A stretch of DNA of 64,000 nucleotides from Heliopora coerulea (GCA_030142905.1 JASJOG010000263.1:248001-312000); one strand, 5' to 3'. Shown: positions 10,673-60,664, numbered from the stretch's first letter. The notes: a model not told the origin generated them from the letters alone. Translations and numbers: made by a program.

Positions 10673-10691
10673 ATCCCGTCGGAGGTGCCAG
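10673..10691 (-). other. Primer-binding site of the BEL/Pao element
   Basis: Three bases inside the 5' LTR, the plus strand reads CCCGTCGGAGGTGCCA, ending in CCA like a tRNA 3' end. The minus-strand RNA would therefore pair with that tRNA's acceptor stem. I cannot name the tRNA. Confidence 0.7.
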
Positions 10692-10694
10692 TAA

Positions 10695-10881
10695 TGTGGG
10701 GAACACAGGATAGAAAACCCACACTTTCACAGAAGTCACAGATTTTTAAATACTTTTATTCGACTCCCTTCATTTTACTCCTCCTCTTCGCCTCTCCTTC
10801 ACGTGTTTTTTTTTTCTATTTCCGGCTCCAATTAACAATAACAATCAACTATAGCATGTGATTACCACGTAGTTTCCGACA
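10695..10881 (-). repeat. BEL/Pao 5' LTR (right copy)
   Basis: The 187 bp sequence starts TGTGGGGAACACAGG and ends TTCCGACA. It is followed by CGGT (10882-10885), the second copy of the target duplication. Confidence 0.92.
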
Positions 10882-10885
10882 CGGT

Positions 10886-11660
10886 GAACTGGAGAAATTG
10901 GACATTATTGAGCCAGCTAAAGGTCCAACACCATGGGTGAGTCCATTTGTAGCTGCACCAAAACCTCAAAATCCTTCGGAAATTCGTCTTTGCGTCGATA
11001 TGCGAATTGTCAACCAAGCAGTGTAAAGAGAACACCACAACATACCGACAGCTGAAGAATTAATGGAAGGGATGGCAGGCGCAACCATATTTTCTAAGCT
11101 AGATCTACGGTCTGGATACCATCAAATCGAGCTTGAGAAAGAATAACGTCACACCACTACTTTTCGTACCTACAAAGGCTTGTATCAGTATAAAAGATTA
11201 CCTTTTGGTTTGTCATCATCTCCTGAGGTATTCCAACATACCATTCAACAAGTGCTGGAAGGAATCCTAGGAACAAAGAGTATTGCAGATGATATCATTG
11301 TCTATGGCCGCAACCAAGAATCCCAAGAAAACCAAGAAGTCGGTCACTAACTCCGGTCGAAAGAAGATATTCACAGACAGAACGTGAGGCGTTAGCAGTC
11401 ATCTGGGGATGTGAACGTCATCACATGTATCTCATCGGAACAGAATTCGAGTTACAGACCGATCATAAGCCGTTAGAAAACAGTAGAGCATCTAAACCCC
11501 CGCCGCGAATTGAAAGGTGGATATTACGACTTCAATAGTACAGATTCCGAATTAAGCACCGTGCAGGCAATGGTAACCCAGCAGATATCCTTTGCAGACA
11601 ACCATTGCCAGAAACGACAGCTAACGACCGCTCTGAACAATACGTCAATTTGTTGCAAGC
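10886..11660 (+). pseudogene. Gypsy reverse transcriptase and RNase H remnant
   Basis: Directly after the BEL insertion the Gypsy frame reads GELEKLDIIEPAKGPTPW, then [55 protein letters not shown] and SIADDIIVYG, which are consecutive RT blocks including the catalytic ADD. RNase H follows as YSQTEREALAVIWGCERHHM, LQTDHKPLE and RIKHRAGNGNPADILCRQP. Stops follow NQAV and LEKE, and a block between RT and RNase H is missing, with a frame change near 11340. No product is expected. Confidence 0.8.
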
Positions 11661-11666
11661 CATTCT

Positions 11667-12918
11667 GTGCCTAAATCAATGACTCTGGAACAAATCCAAA
11701 GCGAAACCAAGAAAGATCCAGCTATGCAACTTCTTCATAACACCATTCAAAATGAATCATGGAGAGCACAAGATCCTGCATTAAAATCTTATTACCCACT
11801 CCGAGGTGAATTGTGTGAAAGGTTCCAGGCAGGTCATACCCACGAGTCTTAGTGAAAGAGTGTTAAGTATTGCCCACACCGGTCACCAAGGAATAGTTAA
11901 AACTAAACAGTTACTTCGCACTAAAGTCTGGTGGCCAGGTATTGATAACGACGTGGAAACGTTAGTAAAATCCTGTATTCTTTGTCTACCAGCAACCAGA
12001 GCGATGAATCCCGAGCCACTGCTTATGACATCACTTCCCGAGAGACCTTGGGAGTCCCTTTATACGGATTTTTGTGGTCCTTTTCCCACTGGTGAGTCTG
12101 CCCTTGTTGTCATTGATGGTTATTCAAGGTTCCCGGTAGTGGAACTAATGAAAACAACCACAGCAACAGCAACAGCAACAATCAAGAGACTGGAGCGTAT
12201 ATTTGCAACACATGGACTTCCAGAGAAAGTTACTTTTGATAATGGCCCACCGTTTCAGAGTGCAGAATTCAAAGCATACATGGAGAACAACGGTATCTTA
12301 CATCATAAGATTACTCCTTTGTGGCCCCAAGCCAATGGCGAGGCAGAAGCATTTGTGAAACCCCTACAAAAAGCGGTTCAAGCAGCACACGCCGAAGGAC
12401 GTGATTGGTATGTTGCGTTAAATCATTTCCTATTGAACTATCGTGCCACGCCACATACAACAACCAACAAAGCTCCAGTTGAACTTCTTTTAAATAGGAG
12501 TATCCGGACAAAGTTACCAGAAGTTCCAATTAGCAATGGGAAACATCAAGCCAAATTTCAACACCTTAGAACCACAGACAGCTTGAAGAAGAATAAAATG
12601 AAGAAATATGCTGACAAAAAACGAAATGCACAATTCTCTACTATCCGCCCCGGAGACCAAGTTATTGTGTTACAGCAAAAGAAAAACAAGTTCAGTACGA
12701 AATATGAAACAGAACTACTCAAAGTTGTTAAAAAGAAAGGAAGCATGATTACAGCGAGGCGTCCTGGAGGAAGCACTGTTACTCGAAATGTGTCACATTT
12801 CAATCTTATTCCCAGAGGAGAGAAAGGATGTGAAAGAAAGCAAAAAGATCAACAAGGAGAATTGCAGATTCAAGCAAGACCACGTCGAAACAGAAAACCT
12901 CCAGATTATTACCGATAA
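11667..12918 (+). pseudogene. Gypsy integrase, long open frame after one frameshift
   Basis: A short frame (11667-11852) leads into a 370-codon frame starting at 11806; the switch near 11825 is a frameshift. The second frame carries the H2C2 finger (HTGHQG...CILC), then the integrase core with LYTDFCGP, KVTFDNGPPF and ANGEAEAF, which provide the D, D and E of the catalytic triad. The C-terminal basic tail includes RPGDQVIVLQQKKNKF, resembling the usual Gypsy tail before the polypurine tract. The core is intact, unlike the RT, but without a continuous pol frame it is not expected to be made as a working polyprotein. Confidence 0.8.
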
Positions 12919-13120
12919 ACTCGATGAGTAGAAAGGTTCATCAAACTGTAAATAGTAAGGAATGGACAGCTTGTTCTAAATAGTCTAAGTTATATCTGTA
13001 TAATTTGTAGTAATAGTTGATGTTTCAATTTTGTTTGAAGTTGGTATCGAGTGATTGAAGAACTCTAAGAAGAAAAGTAAAGAACTGCACGATTGGCAAA
13101 TCTGGACTGTCGTGTATTCT

Positions 13121-13134
13121 AAGTGGGGGAGGGA
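13121..13134 (+). other. Gypsy polypurine tract
   Basis: AAGTGGGGGAGGGA, almost all purine, lies directly before the TGTAGTG start of the 3' LTR, where the plus-strand primer of an LTR element is expected. Confidence 0.75.
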
Positions 13135-13505
13135 TGTAGTGTATGTATTTTAGATATTTATAGAAGAATGACACAATTAGGGGTGTGTCATGTTAATAAT
13201 AAAGGAGTTGTGACTTGCACTCGGTGGAAGGAGGATGATATTTTACATCCTCTTTCAGTTCCATTTTTCGTCCTTTTCAAAAAGCATCACCCAGTTTACA
13301 TTCCTTGGGGTATTGCCAATCACAGTGCAGGATGACTGATTTGTTCCATTGATCACCTTGGATAATGCTGTATTATCCATAACCATCACTGGACTTGGTC
13401 TCTAGTAACATTGTTTGGAGTCTTATTTATCTAATCAGATTAGCACTCGCCATCATAGCTAATTATTTACTTGGTTGTAAAATTAGGTGTTTACTAATCA
13501 CTACA
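13135..13505 (+). repeat. Gypsy 3' LTR
   Basis: A 371 bp segment starts TGTAGTG and ends CACTACA, a perfect 7 bp inverted terminus, directly after the polypurine tract. The partner LTR is not in the window, so the right end rests on this inverted terminus. Confidence 0.65.
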
Positions 13506-13599
13506 ATTTGATGTGACTCAATTTCTTTTCTGGTAGTTGATTATGGGAGGGATTATGGGGGAACCATCAGACCATAATCCTTCACGAGTTCTATCGGTC

Positions 13600-13790
13600 A
13601 GTTGGTGGAACGAACAAGGACGGAAGAACGGACAGATGGACGAACGAAGAGAGAAACAGAACGACACAGAGACACATATTGAACGACCGACAGAAGGGCA
13701 GACAGACTAACAGACAATAGACTAATCGATTCTGACAAACTGACGAGCAGATAAATAGACTGATAGACAGACCGCTAAACGCTTTTGTGG
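13600..13790. repeat. Degenerate GACA/GACG-rich low-complexity tract
   Basis: Many imperfect repeats of four to six bases around GACAGA, GACGAAC and GACAGACAG on the plus strand. Similar tracts recur at 28.7, 39.2 and 48.3 kb. Confidence 0.6.
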
Positions 13791-14658
13791 CAAATGTATA
13801 CATCTTTTAAGTATATGTATTTTCAATACAAAAGTACAATGTATTTTTCGTTAAAGGTTCATTATTCATATTAATGTTTGTTATCTCATTTGCTATGTTT
13901 GCCAGCTATTTTAAAGTTTCAGGAAATTTTAACCAATAAAATAATAATAAAAATAACAAAAAATTCAGCAGGATTCAGTATCCGATTTACAGCATACTAA
14001 TTTCGGGCAGCTTCCTTTTGTGTTTTCTTTATGAATAATTAACGAGTATTTTAATTGTATTTTAATTGCAGGAAGACAAAAATTTGAATAATGCCTAACA
14101 TTGGCAAAGTATCCTACTAAATGTAATTAAATTGCAAACAAAAAGTTTAGTTGCCGTATTTCAACTGTTTGATGAAGATTTCCAGGTGAAAATAAAAGAA
14201 GAAACCCGATTATTTGGACTAAGGATTAGATGAAACGAAGAGAAGAACCAGGGTACCCAATTTATGGAAGAGTTGAATAAGTTATATTTCTTGATTAATT
14301 AGTATTAATCAATCCAGTTCTTCATATAAATTCAAAGTTATTTAGAAACACCGTAGCCTTTCAGGTTCCTGGTTTTCACAAGGCCGTTTTTCCTAATGTC
14401 ATAACAAGTTTAGCTACTTATATAAAAATAAAATACAACTTTTAAAAAGTTGATAACCGGTTGTGTTCATGCGAGTGACTACAACACGAATTGTCGGTGC
14501 TACCAAGTTTGGTTTCCGTTGAAGCATTACGTTGCAAAGTTTTGAACCTATTCGAGAACTTTCAATGTTTCGGCGATACTAAAATCGGCGTTGCGGTTGC
14601 ATGCTATACTCACTGATTTAACTCGCAACGCCATTGGAAAGCAAATGAGTGACAAAAA

Positions 14659-14759
14659 TTAACCCTTTCAGGCCCATCCCCAACTTTGGCATTTTACTCT
14701 GACTAACGCCAGATACTTTTACTCGTGGAGAGGAGAACTGTTGGACAGGAAGGGATTAA
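14659..14759. repeat. TTAA-ended MITE-like repeat, copy 1
   Basis: Starts TTAACCCTTTCAGG and ends GGACAGGAAGGGATTAA. The interior shares TTTGGC..TTTTACTC with the three other copies in this window. Confidence 0.65.
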
Positions 14760-14770
14760 AAACTATTTCC

Positions 14771-14866
14771 TTAACCCTTTCGCTAACAAAGTTTGGCGTT
14801 TTACTCTGGCTGACGCCTGACGATTTTTCTCGTCAAAGGGAGACCTCTTGGACAGGAAAGGGTAAA
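14771..14866. repeat. TTAA-ended MITE-like repeat, copy 2
   Basis: Starts TTAACCCTTTCGC and ends GGACAGGAAAGGGTAAAA. It lies 11 bp after copy 1 in the same orientation. Confidence 0.65.
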
Positions 14867-15859
14867 AGAGTAAAACTGTAGCTTTAGTTGTGCATTGGAA
14901 CACAAATTCCAAATATAGGAAGTGAAGCATTGCTTAATTTCATTTTGAAAAGTAAACTGGCAAGGTTTTAAGCATTTAAAACAAGTAAGGAAAAATATAA
15001 GCGAGAAGTTAGTTGAGCGAAGTGTAGTGGCCGTGGCTGTTTCAGCAGCTATGGTACTTCCACACCATTTCGCCATACTTCCTCACAAACAGAGATATAA
15101 TTCACTGCCTGAAGATGACGGTTTGCCAATTGAATTATCTTGGAAAACTGTAAAATGTTCCATTTTGGATGTTCGTGTTTGGTACCCTGATGTATAGTTC
15201 ACGGGATAAAAACAAAATCAAATATTGTTGTCGGCACCAAGGACCTTTCAGTCTGGGTCTTGTCCTTTGACGTCCCCTTCACGTCCGAAAGTTCATATTT
15301 GAAAACCGGAATTTTTTGTCACCATACATCAGAATACTCTAAGGTTTAAATCATTAGTACAGGTGATGAGAGCTATTTTAGAATCAATAATAGTACAATC
15401 TGATTGCCTGTCGGGAAAATTTCCTCCATTTAACAGCCCCTAGAACCCTCGAAAAATGATTTTCCATCCCGAAATATTCCGGAAAAAACAAGGAACGATT
15501 TTCTGCAAAAAATGCAATATTTTATTGGAAGAAACAATTTGTCTAACCGAACCGATTTTTTGGTCCCGTTGCTTCCCCTTGGTTGCCCCCCTGATAAGAG
15601 GAACCAGATTGCTGTACAGTCTCAGAGACATCAAAGTTGATCGGCAAAATGAACTGTTCTTGGTAAAGAAAACCATCAGTGAAAAAAACATAAAAAAAAA
15701 AAAAAAAAATGCTGGCGATTACCTCTATTCGAAAAAACTCGTCAGCCAATCTTATGTGTCCCCCTAAAAACTCGGAGCCACGACGCTCTTGGATGGTAAT
15801 AATTGTGATGGTAAAGACAGTGAGGATTGTAGGGGACTAAGTCATGAATATACGTAATG

Positions 15860-16062
15860 GCCGGTTCCCCTCATAAATCTGCTGAATACAACTACCAGAA
15901 TGCCTTTCGAAGTGTTGTTTGTAATGTTATTCCATATATCTATGAGTTAATGGGAGCAATTATGTTTCCATTCGCTTTGGGAATTTAATATTTGCATGAA
16001 AATGAAAAAACCGCAAAGTATTCTGGTAGTTGTATTCAGCTGACGTAATAAGGGGAACCGGC
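15860..16062. mobile_element. MITE-like element with about 45 bp inverted ends
   Basis: The left end GCCGGTTCCCC and the right end GGGGAACCGGC are inverted, and both arms share GCTGAATACAACTACCAGAA (plus or minus strand). No coding capacity lies between them. The superfamily is not assignable by eye. Confidence 0.65.
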
Positions 16063-16269
16063 GATTTTAGAGCTGTTAAGCATCGCGTTTACGGCAAACG
16101 TGAAATTCTCGCGTGACAAGGATTTTTCCGGTGTTTGTTGTTTGCCGATCGTGGTTTCAACGTGAAAGTGGGCAGCTTCATTATTGCCTCTAACGCTAGG
16201 ACACTTCATAAGTCTTTATTAAAAATATACCCAGCAACAGACGTGCGAGTTTACAGATCAAATTTAAAC

Positions 16270-17633
16270 TAAATTATTTACGTACTATAACAAGTTAAAA
16301 AGACTCCTATTTATAAAAGAACGTTTAAATCGTTCTGTTCGAACGCATGGTAATATAAAGTTATGACCTCGCTTTCGAGTATCTCTTGTCTTCTTCGGTG
16401 GAAGGAGGTCATAAAGAGGATGGACTTCATTATCTCTAATTTTGTTCCACAACTTTTGATCTCTTTCTCTGATAATATCATAAATTGATACGTTTTTACT
16501 TGTGTATCCAAACCTGAATGCTCTTCTACAAAATTTATCAATTCGACTGATGTACTTATCTGTATAGGCACTCGCCCAAATCTCAATACCATACAAAAAG
16601 ATAGACATGACTAAATTATCAAATAGGATAGTAAGCTCTTGTACGGAATAGCCATAATGTTTACATACTCTCAGTATATACAAACGAGAGCTGGCTTTAT
16701 GTAACATTGAATCAAATTGTTCATCACAATTACACGGATTTTCATTAAAATTCATTCCCAATAATTTCAAAGAAGTTTTCCGTTCTATTGATGGTATTGG
16801 ATCAGGAAGCAGTTTCTTTGTTTTACCTTTTACCATCATCTCCCATGTTTTACTTAAATTTAACACCATACCATTATCCTTGGACCAATTCTTAATATTT
16901 TCAACTTCCTTGGGAGATGGGTCGGGATGATTTGACCGTACAGGCACACTGAGAGTCATATCATCAGCAAACTTGATTAATAATTCTTTACGTGGATTCT
17001 CAACGGCACATGAGGGAGAAAAGTACAGGACCAAGTACCGTGCCTTGAGGAACACCTCTATTAATACAAACATACTCCGTTGTTACACCATCCACAATAA
17101 CTCGTTGCATTCTCTCACTTAGGAAGCTCATAACCCAATTAATAATATAGGGGTTGACATCAAGTTGTTTCAATTTGTTACATAATATGTTGTGCGAAAC
17201 CATATCAAACGCCTTACTGAAGTCAAATGCAAATACCCATACAAAATCAATATCCTTGTCAGGCCAGCTGAGCCAATTGTGATGACATTTAAGTAATGCC
17301 ATTGTAGAGTTGAGACCCTCTTTATAAGCAAATTGATCAGACTTAATTACAACATTAAAAACGGACGATATTTCTTCTTTACATACCAGTTTTTCAAAAA
17401 GTCTCATAATGATATTAGTTAATGAAATTGGCCGCAATTGGTTAGATTCCCGTACTGGTAATTCTTTAGGAATTGGAATGACATTAGCATACTTCCACAG
17501 AAGCGGTACTGATTGCTCACTAAGCGAGTTATTAAATACTTTGGTAATGACGGGAGATAGGACACAAAACAAAACAAAGATATATTTTGGTATTAAACTA
17601 AACATTGCAACTCGCAAGCACTGTACCATTTGA
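16270..17633 (-). mobile_element. 5'-truncated LINE-type retrotransposon with broken reverse transcriptase
   Basis: The minus strand reads as the second half of a non-LTR reverse transcriptase: QLRPISLTNIIMRLFEK, FAFDFSKAFDMVSHNILCNK and NRGVPQGTVLGPVLFSLM in the first frame (17629-17000), then LLIKFADDMTLSVPV and the thumb/C-terminal region in a second frame (about 17073-16285). FADD is the catalytic motif. The frames overlap at 17000-17073, so one frameshift separates GVPQG from FADD. No endonuclease is present, which fits 5' truncation. It differs clearly from the LINE at the left edge. Confidence 0.8.
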
Positions 17634-18031
17634 CTGTCGTAATTATAGCAAGACGAGACTAATCAAACATTTGTTGATTTGTCTGAAGTGCACACGACAT
17701 TGTTTTGGAACTAATTTAATATGAGTCGTCTTTAAAAAAATTAGTAAAGGAAAATTTCAACATATTCGTGGCCAATTCAAAGCTTCTTGATAGCTAACGT
17801 GAAGGATACAAACAAAACCTCGTATTCACGACTCACAGCCAACAGGAATCTGACGTTATTCGCTTACAATAAACGCAATTTGTTCGCGAATATCGTCATA
17901 TGAAATGATGTCCGACTCTTGTGAGCAAATCGCATAGCAAAAAATCGCATGAGACAATTGTACCATGTAGATCACGTGGTCTCCGATGAGTACTTGCCGA
18001 TGTTGAATTAGCACATGGAGTGAGAGACGGG

Positions 18032-18571
18032 GTCGGTGGCGTAGCCAGGATTTTCCTTAGAGGGAGCCATGATTGGTAAATGGATTGTCATTTTGTAGGG
18101 GGTTTTTTTTTATATAAAAAATGCCACTGTAATGAAAGACAAAGTATTGTAATTCCTTAGACTGAGACATATTCATCAAGACGAAGTTCGACAAATCGGG
18201 TATTACTGGCTTATTAAAAGGCAACCAGTCTAATTTATGTCCTGTCCATTTCGTCCACTTGTTACTGCTGGTGCCATTTTTAACCGGATCTCCAAAGGAT
18301 ATCTGCACTTTTAGAATTTGACGAAAATATCTCCCAAGGCTTCTTGTTCCTTGAAGCAGATGTCAAATCGGGATTTTTCCTATCCCGACGGCATATCGGT
18401 CGGGATTCGAGATTTTCAAGCAAAATCGGGATAATCCCGAAGAGATCGAGATGGTTGGACAGTCTGAAGAAAGCGCATGAATATAACATAAGTAAATTTC
18501 TGATGCTATGAAACACGTGAGGGCGTGGGGTGCATGGCACCATGGCCTCCCTCTAAATACGCTAGTGGACG
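18032..18571. mobile_element. Possible MITE with imperfect inverted ends
   Basis: The left end contains GTGGCGTAGCCAGGATTTTC and AGAGGGAGCCATG. The right end contains the inverse, CATGGCCTCCCTCTAAATAC followed by GCTAGTGGAC. The match is imperfect and the interior shows no transposase. Confidence 0.4.
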
Positions 18572-19177
18572 GGGATAAATAGATTGCGATCAGTTGATGT
18601 TGCGAGTTCGGGTTGACTGTTAAGGTTAGCTAAAGGTTTAGGATTAAGGTTTGAATTTGGATTAGGAGCACGATTGATATCAATAAAACTGCCAAACGGT
18701 TCCTAAATTATAACTTCAAGTCGTCCCCTTAAAGCAGAATAGGCGTACCCTGCTCAGGAAGGGTCAGAAAAACACCTACATTCGTCACGCCCCTCCCGCT
18801 AACTATCCGATCAACAAACTAGCTCCCTTCTTACCAACTTTCTTCCGCTACCGATATACAATTGAAAAGCCCGAAACCTAAAACGGAACAGTTAGTAATC
18901 CAAGCTATTTTATCTGAAGACGTCTTGATAAGGGTATTTGTGAAAAAACTTTATTAGCCACACCAAATTTGGGCACTGATTCTACATGACAGTAATTTCA
19001 CTTTTGTCGTCATAATACTGAGTTATTTTACAGGGAAATTACTGGCATTTACTCTGCTGGATACCACACACCACGTGCAGGTATTATAAAACAACGCCGG
19101 GAAAATTCCGGACACGTGTTGGGTATCATCTTACAATAAATCTACTTAAGTCTATTTCAGAATCATCCTCAGGGTAT

Positions 19178-19462
19178 TATGAAATAATAACTTCACAATT
19201 AACCTACACTACCGAAGTCAACTGAAAAATGTTGACTCGAGCGGGATTTGAACTCGCACCTTCGGGATACCGGTCCACCACTCTAGCTGTTGAGCTATCG
19301 AGTCCACAGGGATTGGAGGCGAGTTTTTATCCAATTCTAAGTGCACGAGATATTCTCGAGACCGGTATCCCGAAGGTGGGAGTTCAAATCCCGCTCGAGT
19401 CAACATTTTTCAGTTAACTGCGGCAGTGTAGGTTAATTGTGAAGTTATCATTTCATAATCTA
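19178..19462. repeat. tRNA-like palindrome, type 1, copy A
   Basis: The two arms are inverted copies running from TTATGAAATAATAACTTCAC on the left to its reverse near 19462. Each arm contains CGAGCGGGATTTGAACTC or its complement, the T-arm and B-box side of a tRNA-like sequence. The left arm (19234-19304, minus strand) has a full tRNA-like outline with a matching seven-base acceptor, GACTCGA/TCGAGTC, and D-arm TAGCTCAACAGCTAGAG. The right arm lacks the D-arm. The spacer contains GGATTGGAGGCGAGTTTTTA. I do not call a working tRNA gene, because the anticodon stem pairs poorly. Confidence 0.75.
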
Positions 19463-19802
19463 CTTACGGTTAAGCATATGATATGATACCTGTATCTCCT
19501 TAAACTCTTGGGTGGCCAGTAGGGTCTTAAACGAACCTACGTTTGTTCATCGTGTTTTCATCTGTAACAAGTCGATAAATCAAACGACCAACATTGTTAG
19601 AAAATGACTAAACAAGTTAGCACGAAGAGTCCCGGTCTCTGCTCCTCGCCCCCTACCCCGTGAGCCCACAAGGGGTGAGTGGGTTCACCCGGACACATTA
19701 ACTTGTATTTCCTCCCGTATCAGATTGATAACACCACGTGGCTGTTTCTCCTTCAAATGCTGTTTCTTCTAAACAGAAACTTTTCATGATAATCAGTAAA
19801 TC

Positions 19803-19842
19803 TGACACTGCTGAAGTCAACATTTTTCAGTTTACAACATTC
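19803..19842. repeat. Solo end fragment of the type 1 tRNA-like palindrome
   Basis: AATCTGACACTGCTGAAGTC followed by AACATTTTTCAGTTTAC matches the terminal part of the element at 36732-36975, without the tRNA-like core. Confidence 0.6.
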
Positions 19843-20341
19843 TTGACCATTAGGGCCCCTACTCCTATACCTATATCAGGTTCTCTAGACTATGAACTAT
19901 TCAATTAATTTAATTACCTTACAAATCCTTATCTGACATGTGTTGCCAGTCAAATTGTGTCTTGCAGCAAGCTGTCTTGCTCTAAACACCTATTTGGTCC
20001 CAAGAAGGATTATAAAATATGCACCAATAAATATGGAAAAATTCAGCACAAATTTTGTCCAAACATCAATAATGATTGAAAGATTAACATCCTTGGGCTT
20101 TTGAGTATGCATACATTCTAACAACATCATATTTATAAATAGTTATACTTCAGGTCATAGAAAATTTAGACAAGCATTTGGTTAACCTTTGCCTAGGTAG
20201 GGGACATCTATATCCTCTTTGATACCCATGATCTCCAGTAGCCTTGATCCTGATATTTAGCTTTGGCAAGAAATTTGTCACGAACAATAATCATAAAAAC
20301 CTTGACCAGCCGACAACTTCAAAAAATATAAGAGAAAACAA

Positions 20342-20447
20342 ATTCGGAAAACGAAGGCCATCTTTCAACTTAAGATTTAATCTTTTCAGTTTTCATCTTT
20401 TATTAACTTAAATCTTAAGTTGAAAGATGGCCTTCGCTTTCGGAATA
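20342..20447. repeat. Long hairpin with a 29 bp perfect stem
   Basis: CGAAGGCCATCTTTCAACTT and the next nine bases (20352-20380) are exactly inverted at 20408-20436, with a 27-base loop. Imperfect pairing extends the stem by about ten more base pairs on each side. Confidence 0.85.
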
Positions 20448-20879
20448 ATCATAGAGAGCTGCACAAATTTGCATAATGATGCTTGAGAAGTGTCTCAAGA
20501 TTTCATAATTCCCATACGTCCTCAGAATTCTGTTGGCAAAGAGTAATAATTGCATCCTTAGGCATCCCCAAGTTATTTAGCCTTAGTATCATTAGAAATA
20601 TACGAACAAAATTCTGCTATTCAAACAAAACAACCAGGAGGGCTAAGGGCGGTACAGTATTTTTGTTTTATGGTAATCGACAACGGCAATTCGGTCTGTA
20701 CATGGAGTTGTTTGCTTTCAGAGTTTTCGCCTTCCGTTTCCTTTTCTCGGTATCTCCTTTTATAAATATTTTACAAACTTTTGACTTCATTAAACTCCAT
20801 ATATGATAAAAATAAAAGTAAACTTGAATGTCTGCTTAGATAAATTCGTTCATGTTTCCACAAAGCAATACTCAGCCTT

Positions 20880-21190
20880 CCGAACCAATTTCCACCGTAA
20901 AATTTACTTCCGCCGTGAAATTTACTTCCTCCGTGAGAACTTTTGCCATGATGTTTCCATAAACTTTTGCCGTGATTCTTTCTGGCCGTGTAAAATTTAA
21001 TGTTTGCGTTGTTTTTAAAAGTTTTTGCCGTGATACTTGTGGGCCACCGAAGTAATGGCCCAGAAAGACAGAACAAAAAGCTTGACAATTCCGGGTTAAG
21101 AGAACAGGAAATAGGAGCTCTCATTTTTTGACCAAAAAAAAATGCTGGACAATTCGGGGTTAAGGGAACAGGAAATCTGAGCTCGCGTTT
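20880..21190. repeat. Degenerate tandem repeats
   Basis: Short units around TTGCCGTGA or TTACTTCCGCCGTGAAA repeat from about 20885 to 21035. A longer unit ending in GGGTTAAGRGAACAGGAAAT (R is A or G) occurs twice, at about 21080 and 21145. Confidence 0.6.
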
Positions 21191-22475
21191 TTAACCAACG
21201 CAATGGAGCAGTGGCCGGGGAAAGGGGCAACTTTCCTTCCGCAGATTTTCTCAGCCCTTTTCGTAATCGAACACAATTTTTGTTTCTCTTCTTCCTCAAA
21301 TTGGTTAATTCTCAGCTTCAAAATCTCAAAATATAGAAGAAAGTTACGACGATTGTAACCATAATTGATTACACGGGGGGATGGTTGAAGGAGGGTTATT
21401 TTGGGAGCACATTTGTGTTTATTGCGCCATTATCAAATTGTTCGCTCTAGGCTTGTCGTCTACAATTATCGTTCAATTTTTTTTTTAATTTGTTATTTCC
21501 TCCTATTTTTTCTTGTAAGCTTGGAAATATAAAAATAGATCTACGCGCACGCTCGACTCTTAATCATTTCTAATATTTGTTACATGATACCCTTATATGG
21601 TTAATAATACAGTTCTTTTACGATAAAATTGCTAATAAAACCCAATGAGATTTCTCGAAATTTATCAGCAAAACAGAATAACCGATCATCATAAAGTCGG
21701 TTAAATCACTCATTCAAACATTGTTCAATTTTTTTGCTTAAAAATTTCAATAATTTCAGGCAAATTACTTGGTTATTGGGAAAGATTCTGTGAAGAATTT
21801 TCATCAGTTTTTTTTGCACTGATTATATAACTTGATGACAATGAAAACGATTGACCTAAACCAAGTCAAACTGTAGCTCTTTGGTTATTATATCATCAAA
21901 TCATATCACCTGGCCATTATGTCATCTGGCTATTCATTGTTATCATGTTCTCTACTAGCCTGGAGCTATCGAGGTTGGGAAATGCACTGCAGGCAAGATT
22001 ACTGCTTATTATGTCATCTGATGATGGGTGGATAGGAGGCTGAACCAACCGAGGTCCCTCAGAACACCTGTGTTTTGTCGTGATTGTGTTTGACTGATTC
22101 ATTTCTTATTTCCGCATATTTTGTGTTTACTCGCTCTCACCACCCTTCAAAACTCAGTTATGTTGTTAGAATTTTTCATTTGCCAAGGGATGCTGTGAGC
22201 GAAAAATGTGCGAAAGCGATGTCTGTATGTTGTTTCTCGTGACTTCTGCGTGTTTCCCACGAGTGAAATAATCAGCTCATGGGGTGATCACGCTTCAAGG
22301 TACGACGACCGGTTTTAACTGCAAACAGTAAGTGTTGTCGTCAGACGTAATTTATTACGAAGTGCCATTTGGAGGTTAATTAACGGCACATATCACCCGT
22401 CTCGGGTTGCTCTATCTTCTTTCACGTCCCACTTTTTTATTTCATGCTGTCAGACCATTTAATAAAGCGTTCAAA

Positions 22476-60664
<38,189 letters not shown>

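Larger units (their letters stand above)
5088..10881 (-). mobile_element. Nearly intact BEL/Pao LTR retrotransposon
   Basis: This 5.8 kb element has two LTRs (5088-5272 and 10695-10881), each starting TG and ending CA, with two substitutions and two length changes between them. It is flanked by CGGT duplications. Reading on the minus strand gives a primer-binding site next to the right LTR, gag with zinc knuckles, a DSGAS protease, Pao-type reverse transcriptase, RNase H, integrase and a DUF5641-like tail. That order is BEL/Pao. A purine-rich tract (plus strand CACTCCCCCATG) adjoins the left LTR. Only two lesions are visible: a TAG at 9197-9199 and a frame break near 8340-8370. High LTR identity implies a recent insertion into an already old Gypsy copy. 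Confidence 0.92.
3861..13505 (+). mobile_element. Ty3/Gypsy LTR retrotransposon remnant, interrupted by a BEL/Pao insertion
   Basis: Plus-strand pieces appear in Gypsy order: gag with zinc knuckles (3877-4401), aspartic protease (about 4370-5044), then after the BEL insertion reverse transcriptase (10886-11310), RNase H (11350-11600), integrase (11667-12918), a polypurine tract and a 3' LTR (13135-13505). Sequence on either side of the BEL element joins cleanly across the CGGT target duplication. The 5' LTR and most of gag are missing; they are either lost or lie left of the LINE, outside the window. Several stops, frame shifts and a deletion between RT and RNase H show an old copy, although the integrase frame is still long and open. 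Confidence 0.85.
13506..16269. other. Intergenic, repeat-bearing, no gene recognised
   Basis: A GACA/GACG-rich degenerate tract lies at about 13600-13790. Two roughly 100 bp TTAA-ended repeats are at 14659-14866. A MITE-like element with inverted ends is at 15860-16062, and an A run at about 15690-15708. Short open frames elsewhere show no recognisable motif. Confidence 0.6.
17634..22475. other. Region upstream of MTR: repeats and hairpins, no gene recognised
   Basis: It contains a MITE-like element (18032-18571), a tRNA-like palindrome (19178-19462) with a solo fragment at 19803-19842, a long hairpin (20342-20447) and degenerate tandem repeats (20880-21190). The last few hundred bases before 22476 should hold the MTR promoter and 5' UTR, but I see no clear TATA box or initiator. 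Confidence 0.5.

Noticed and set aside
19218..19417. Frames with LTRAGFEL..SGYRS on both strands
   Set aside because: Translations of the tRNA-like palindrome; the peptide is a known kind of spurious prediction from tRNA-derived repeats.
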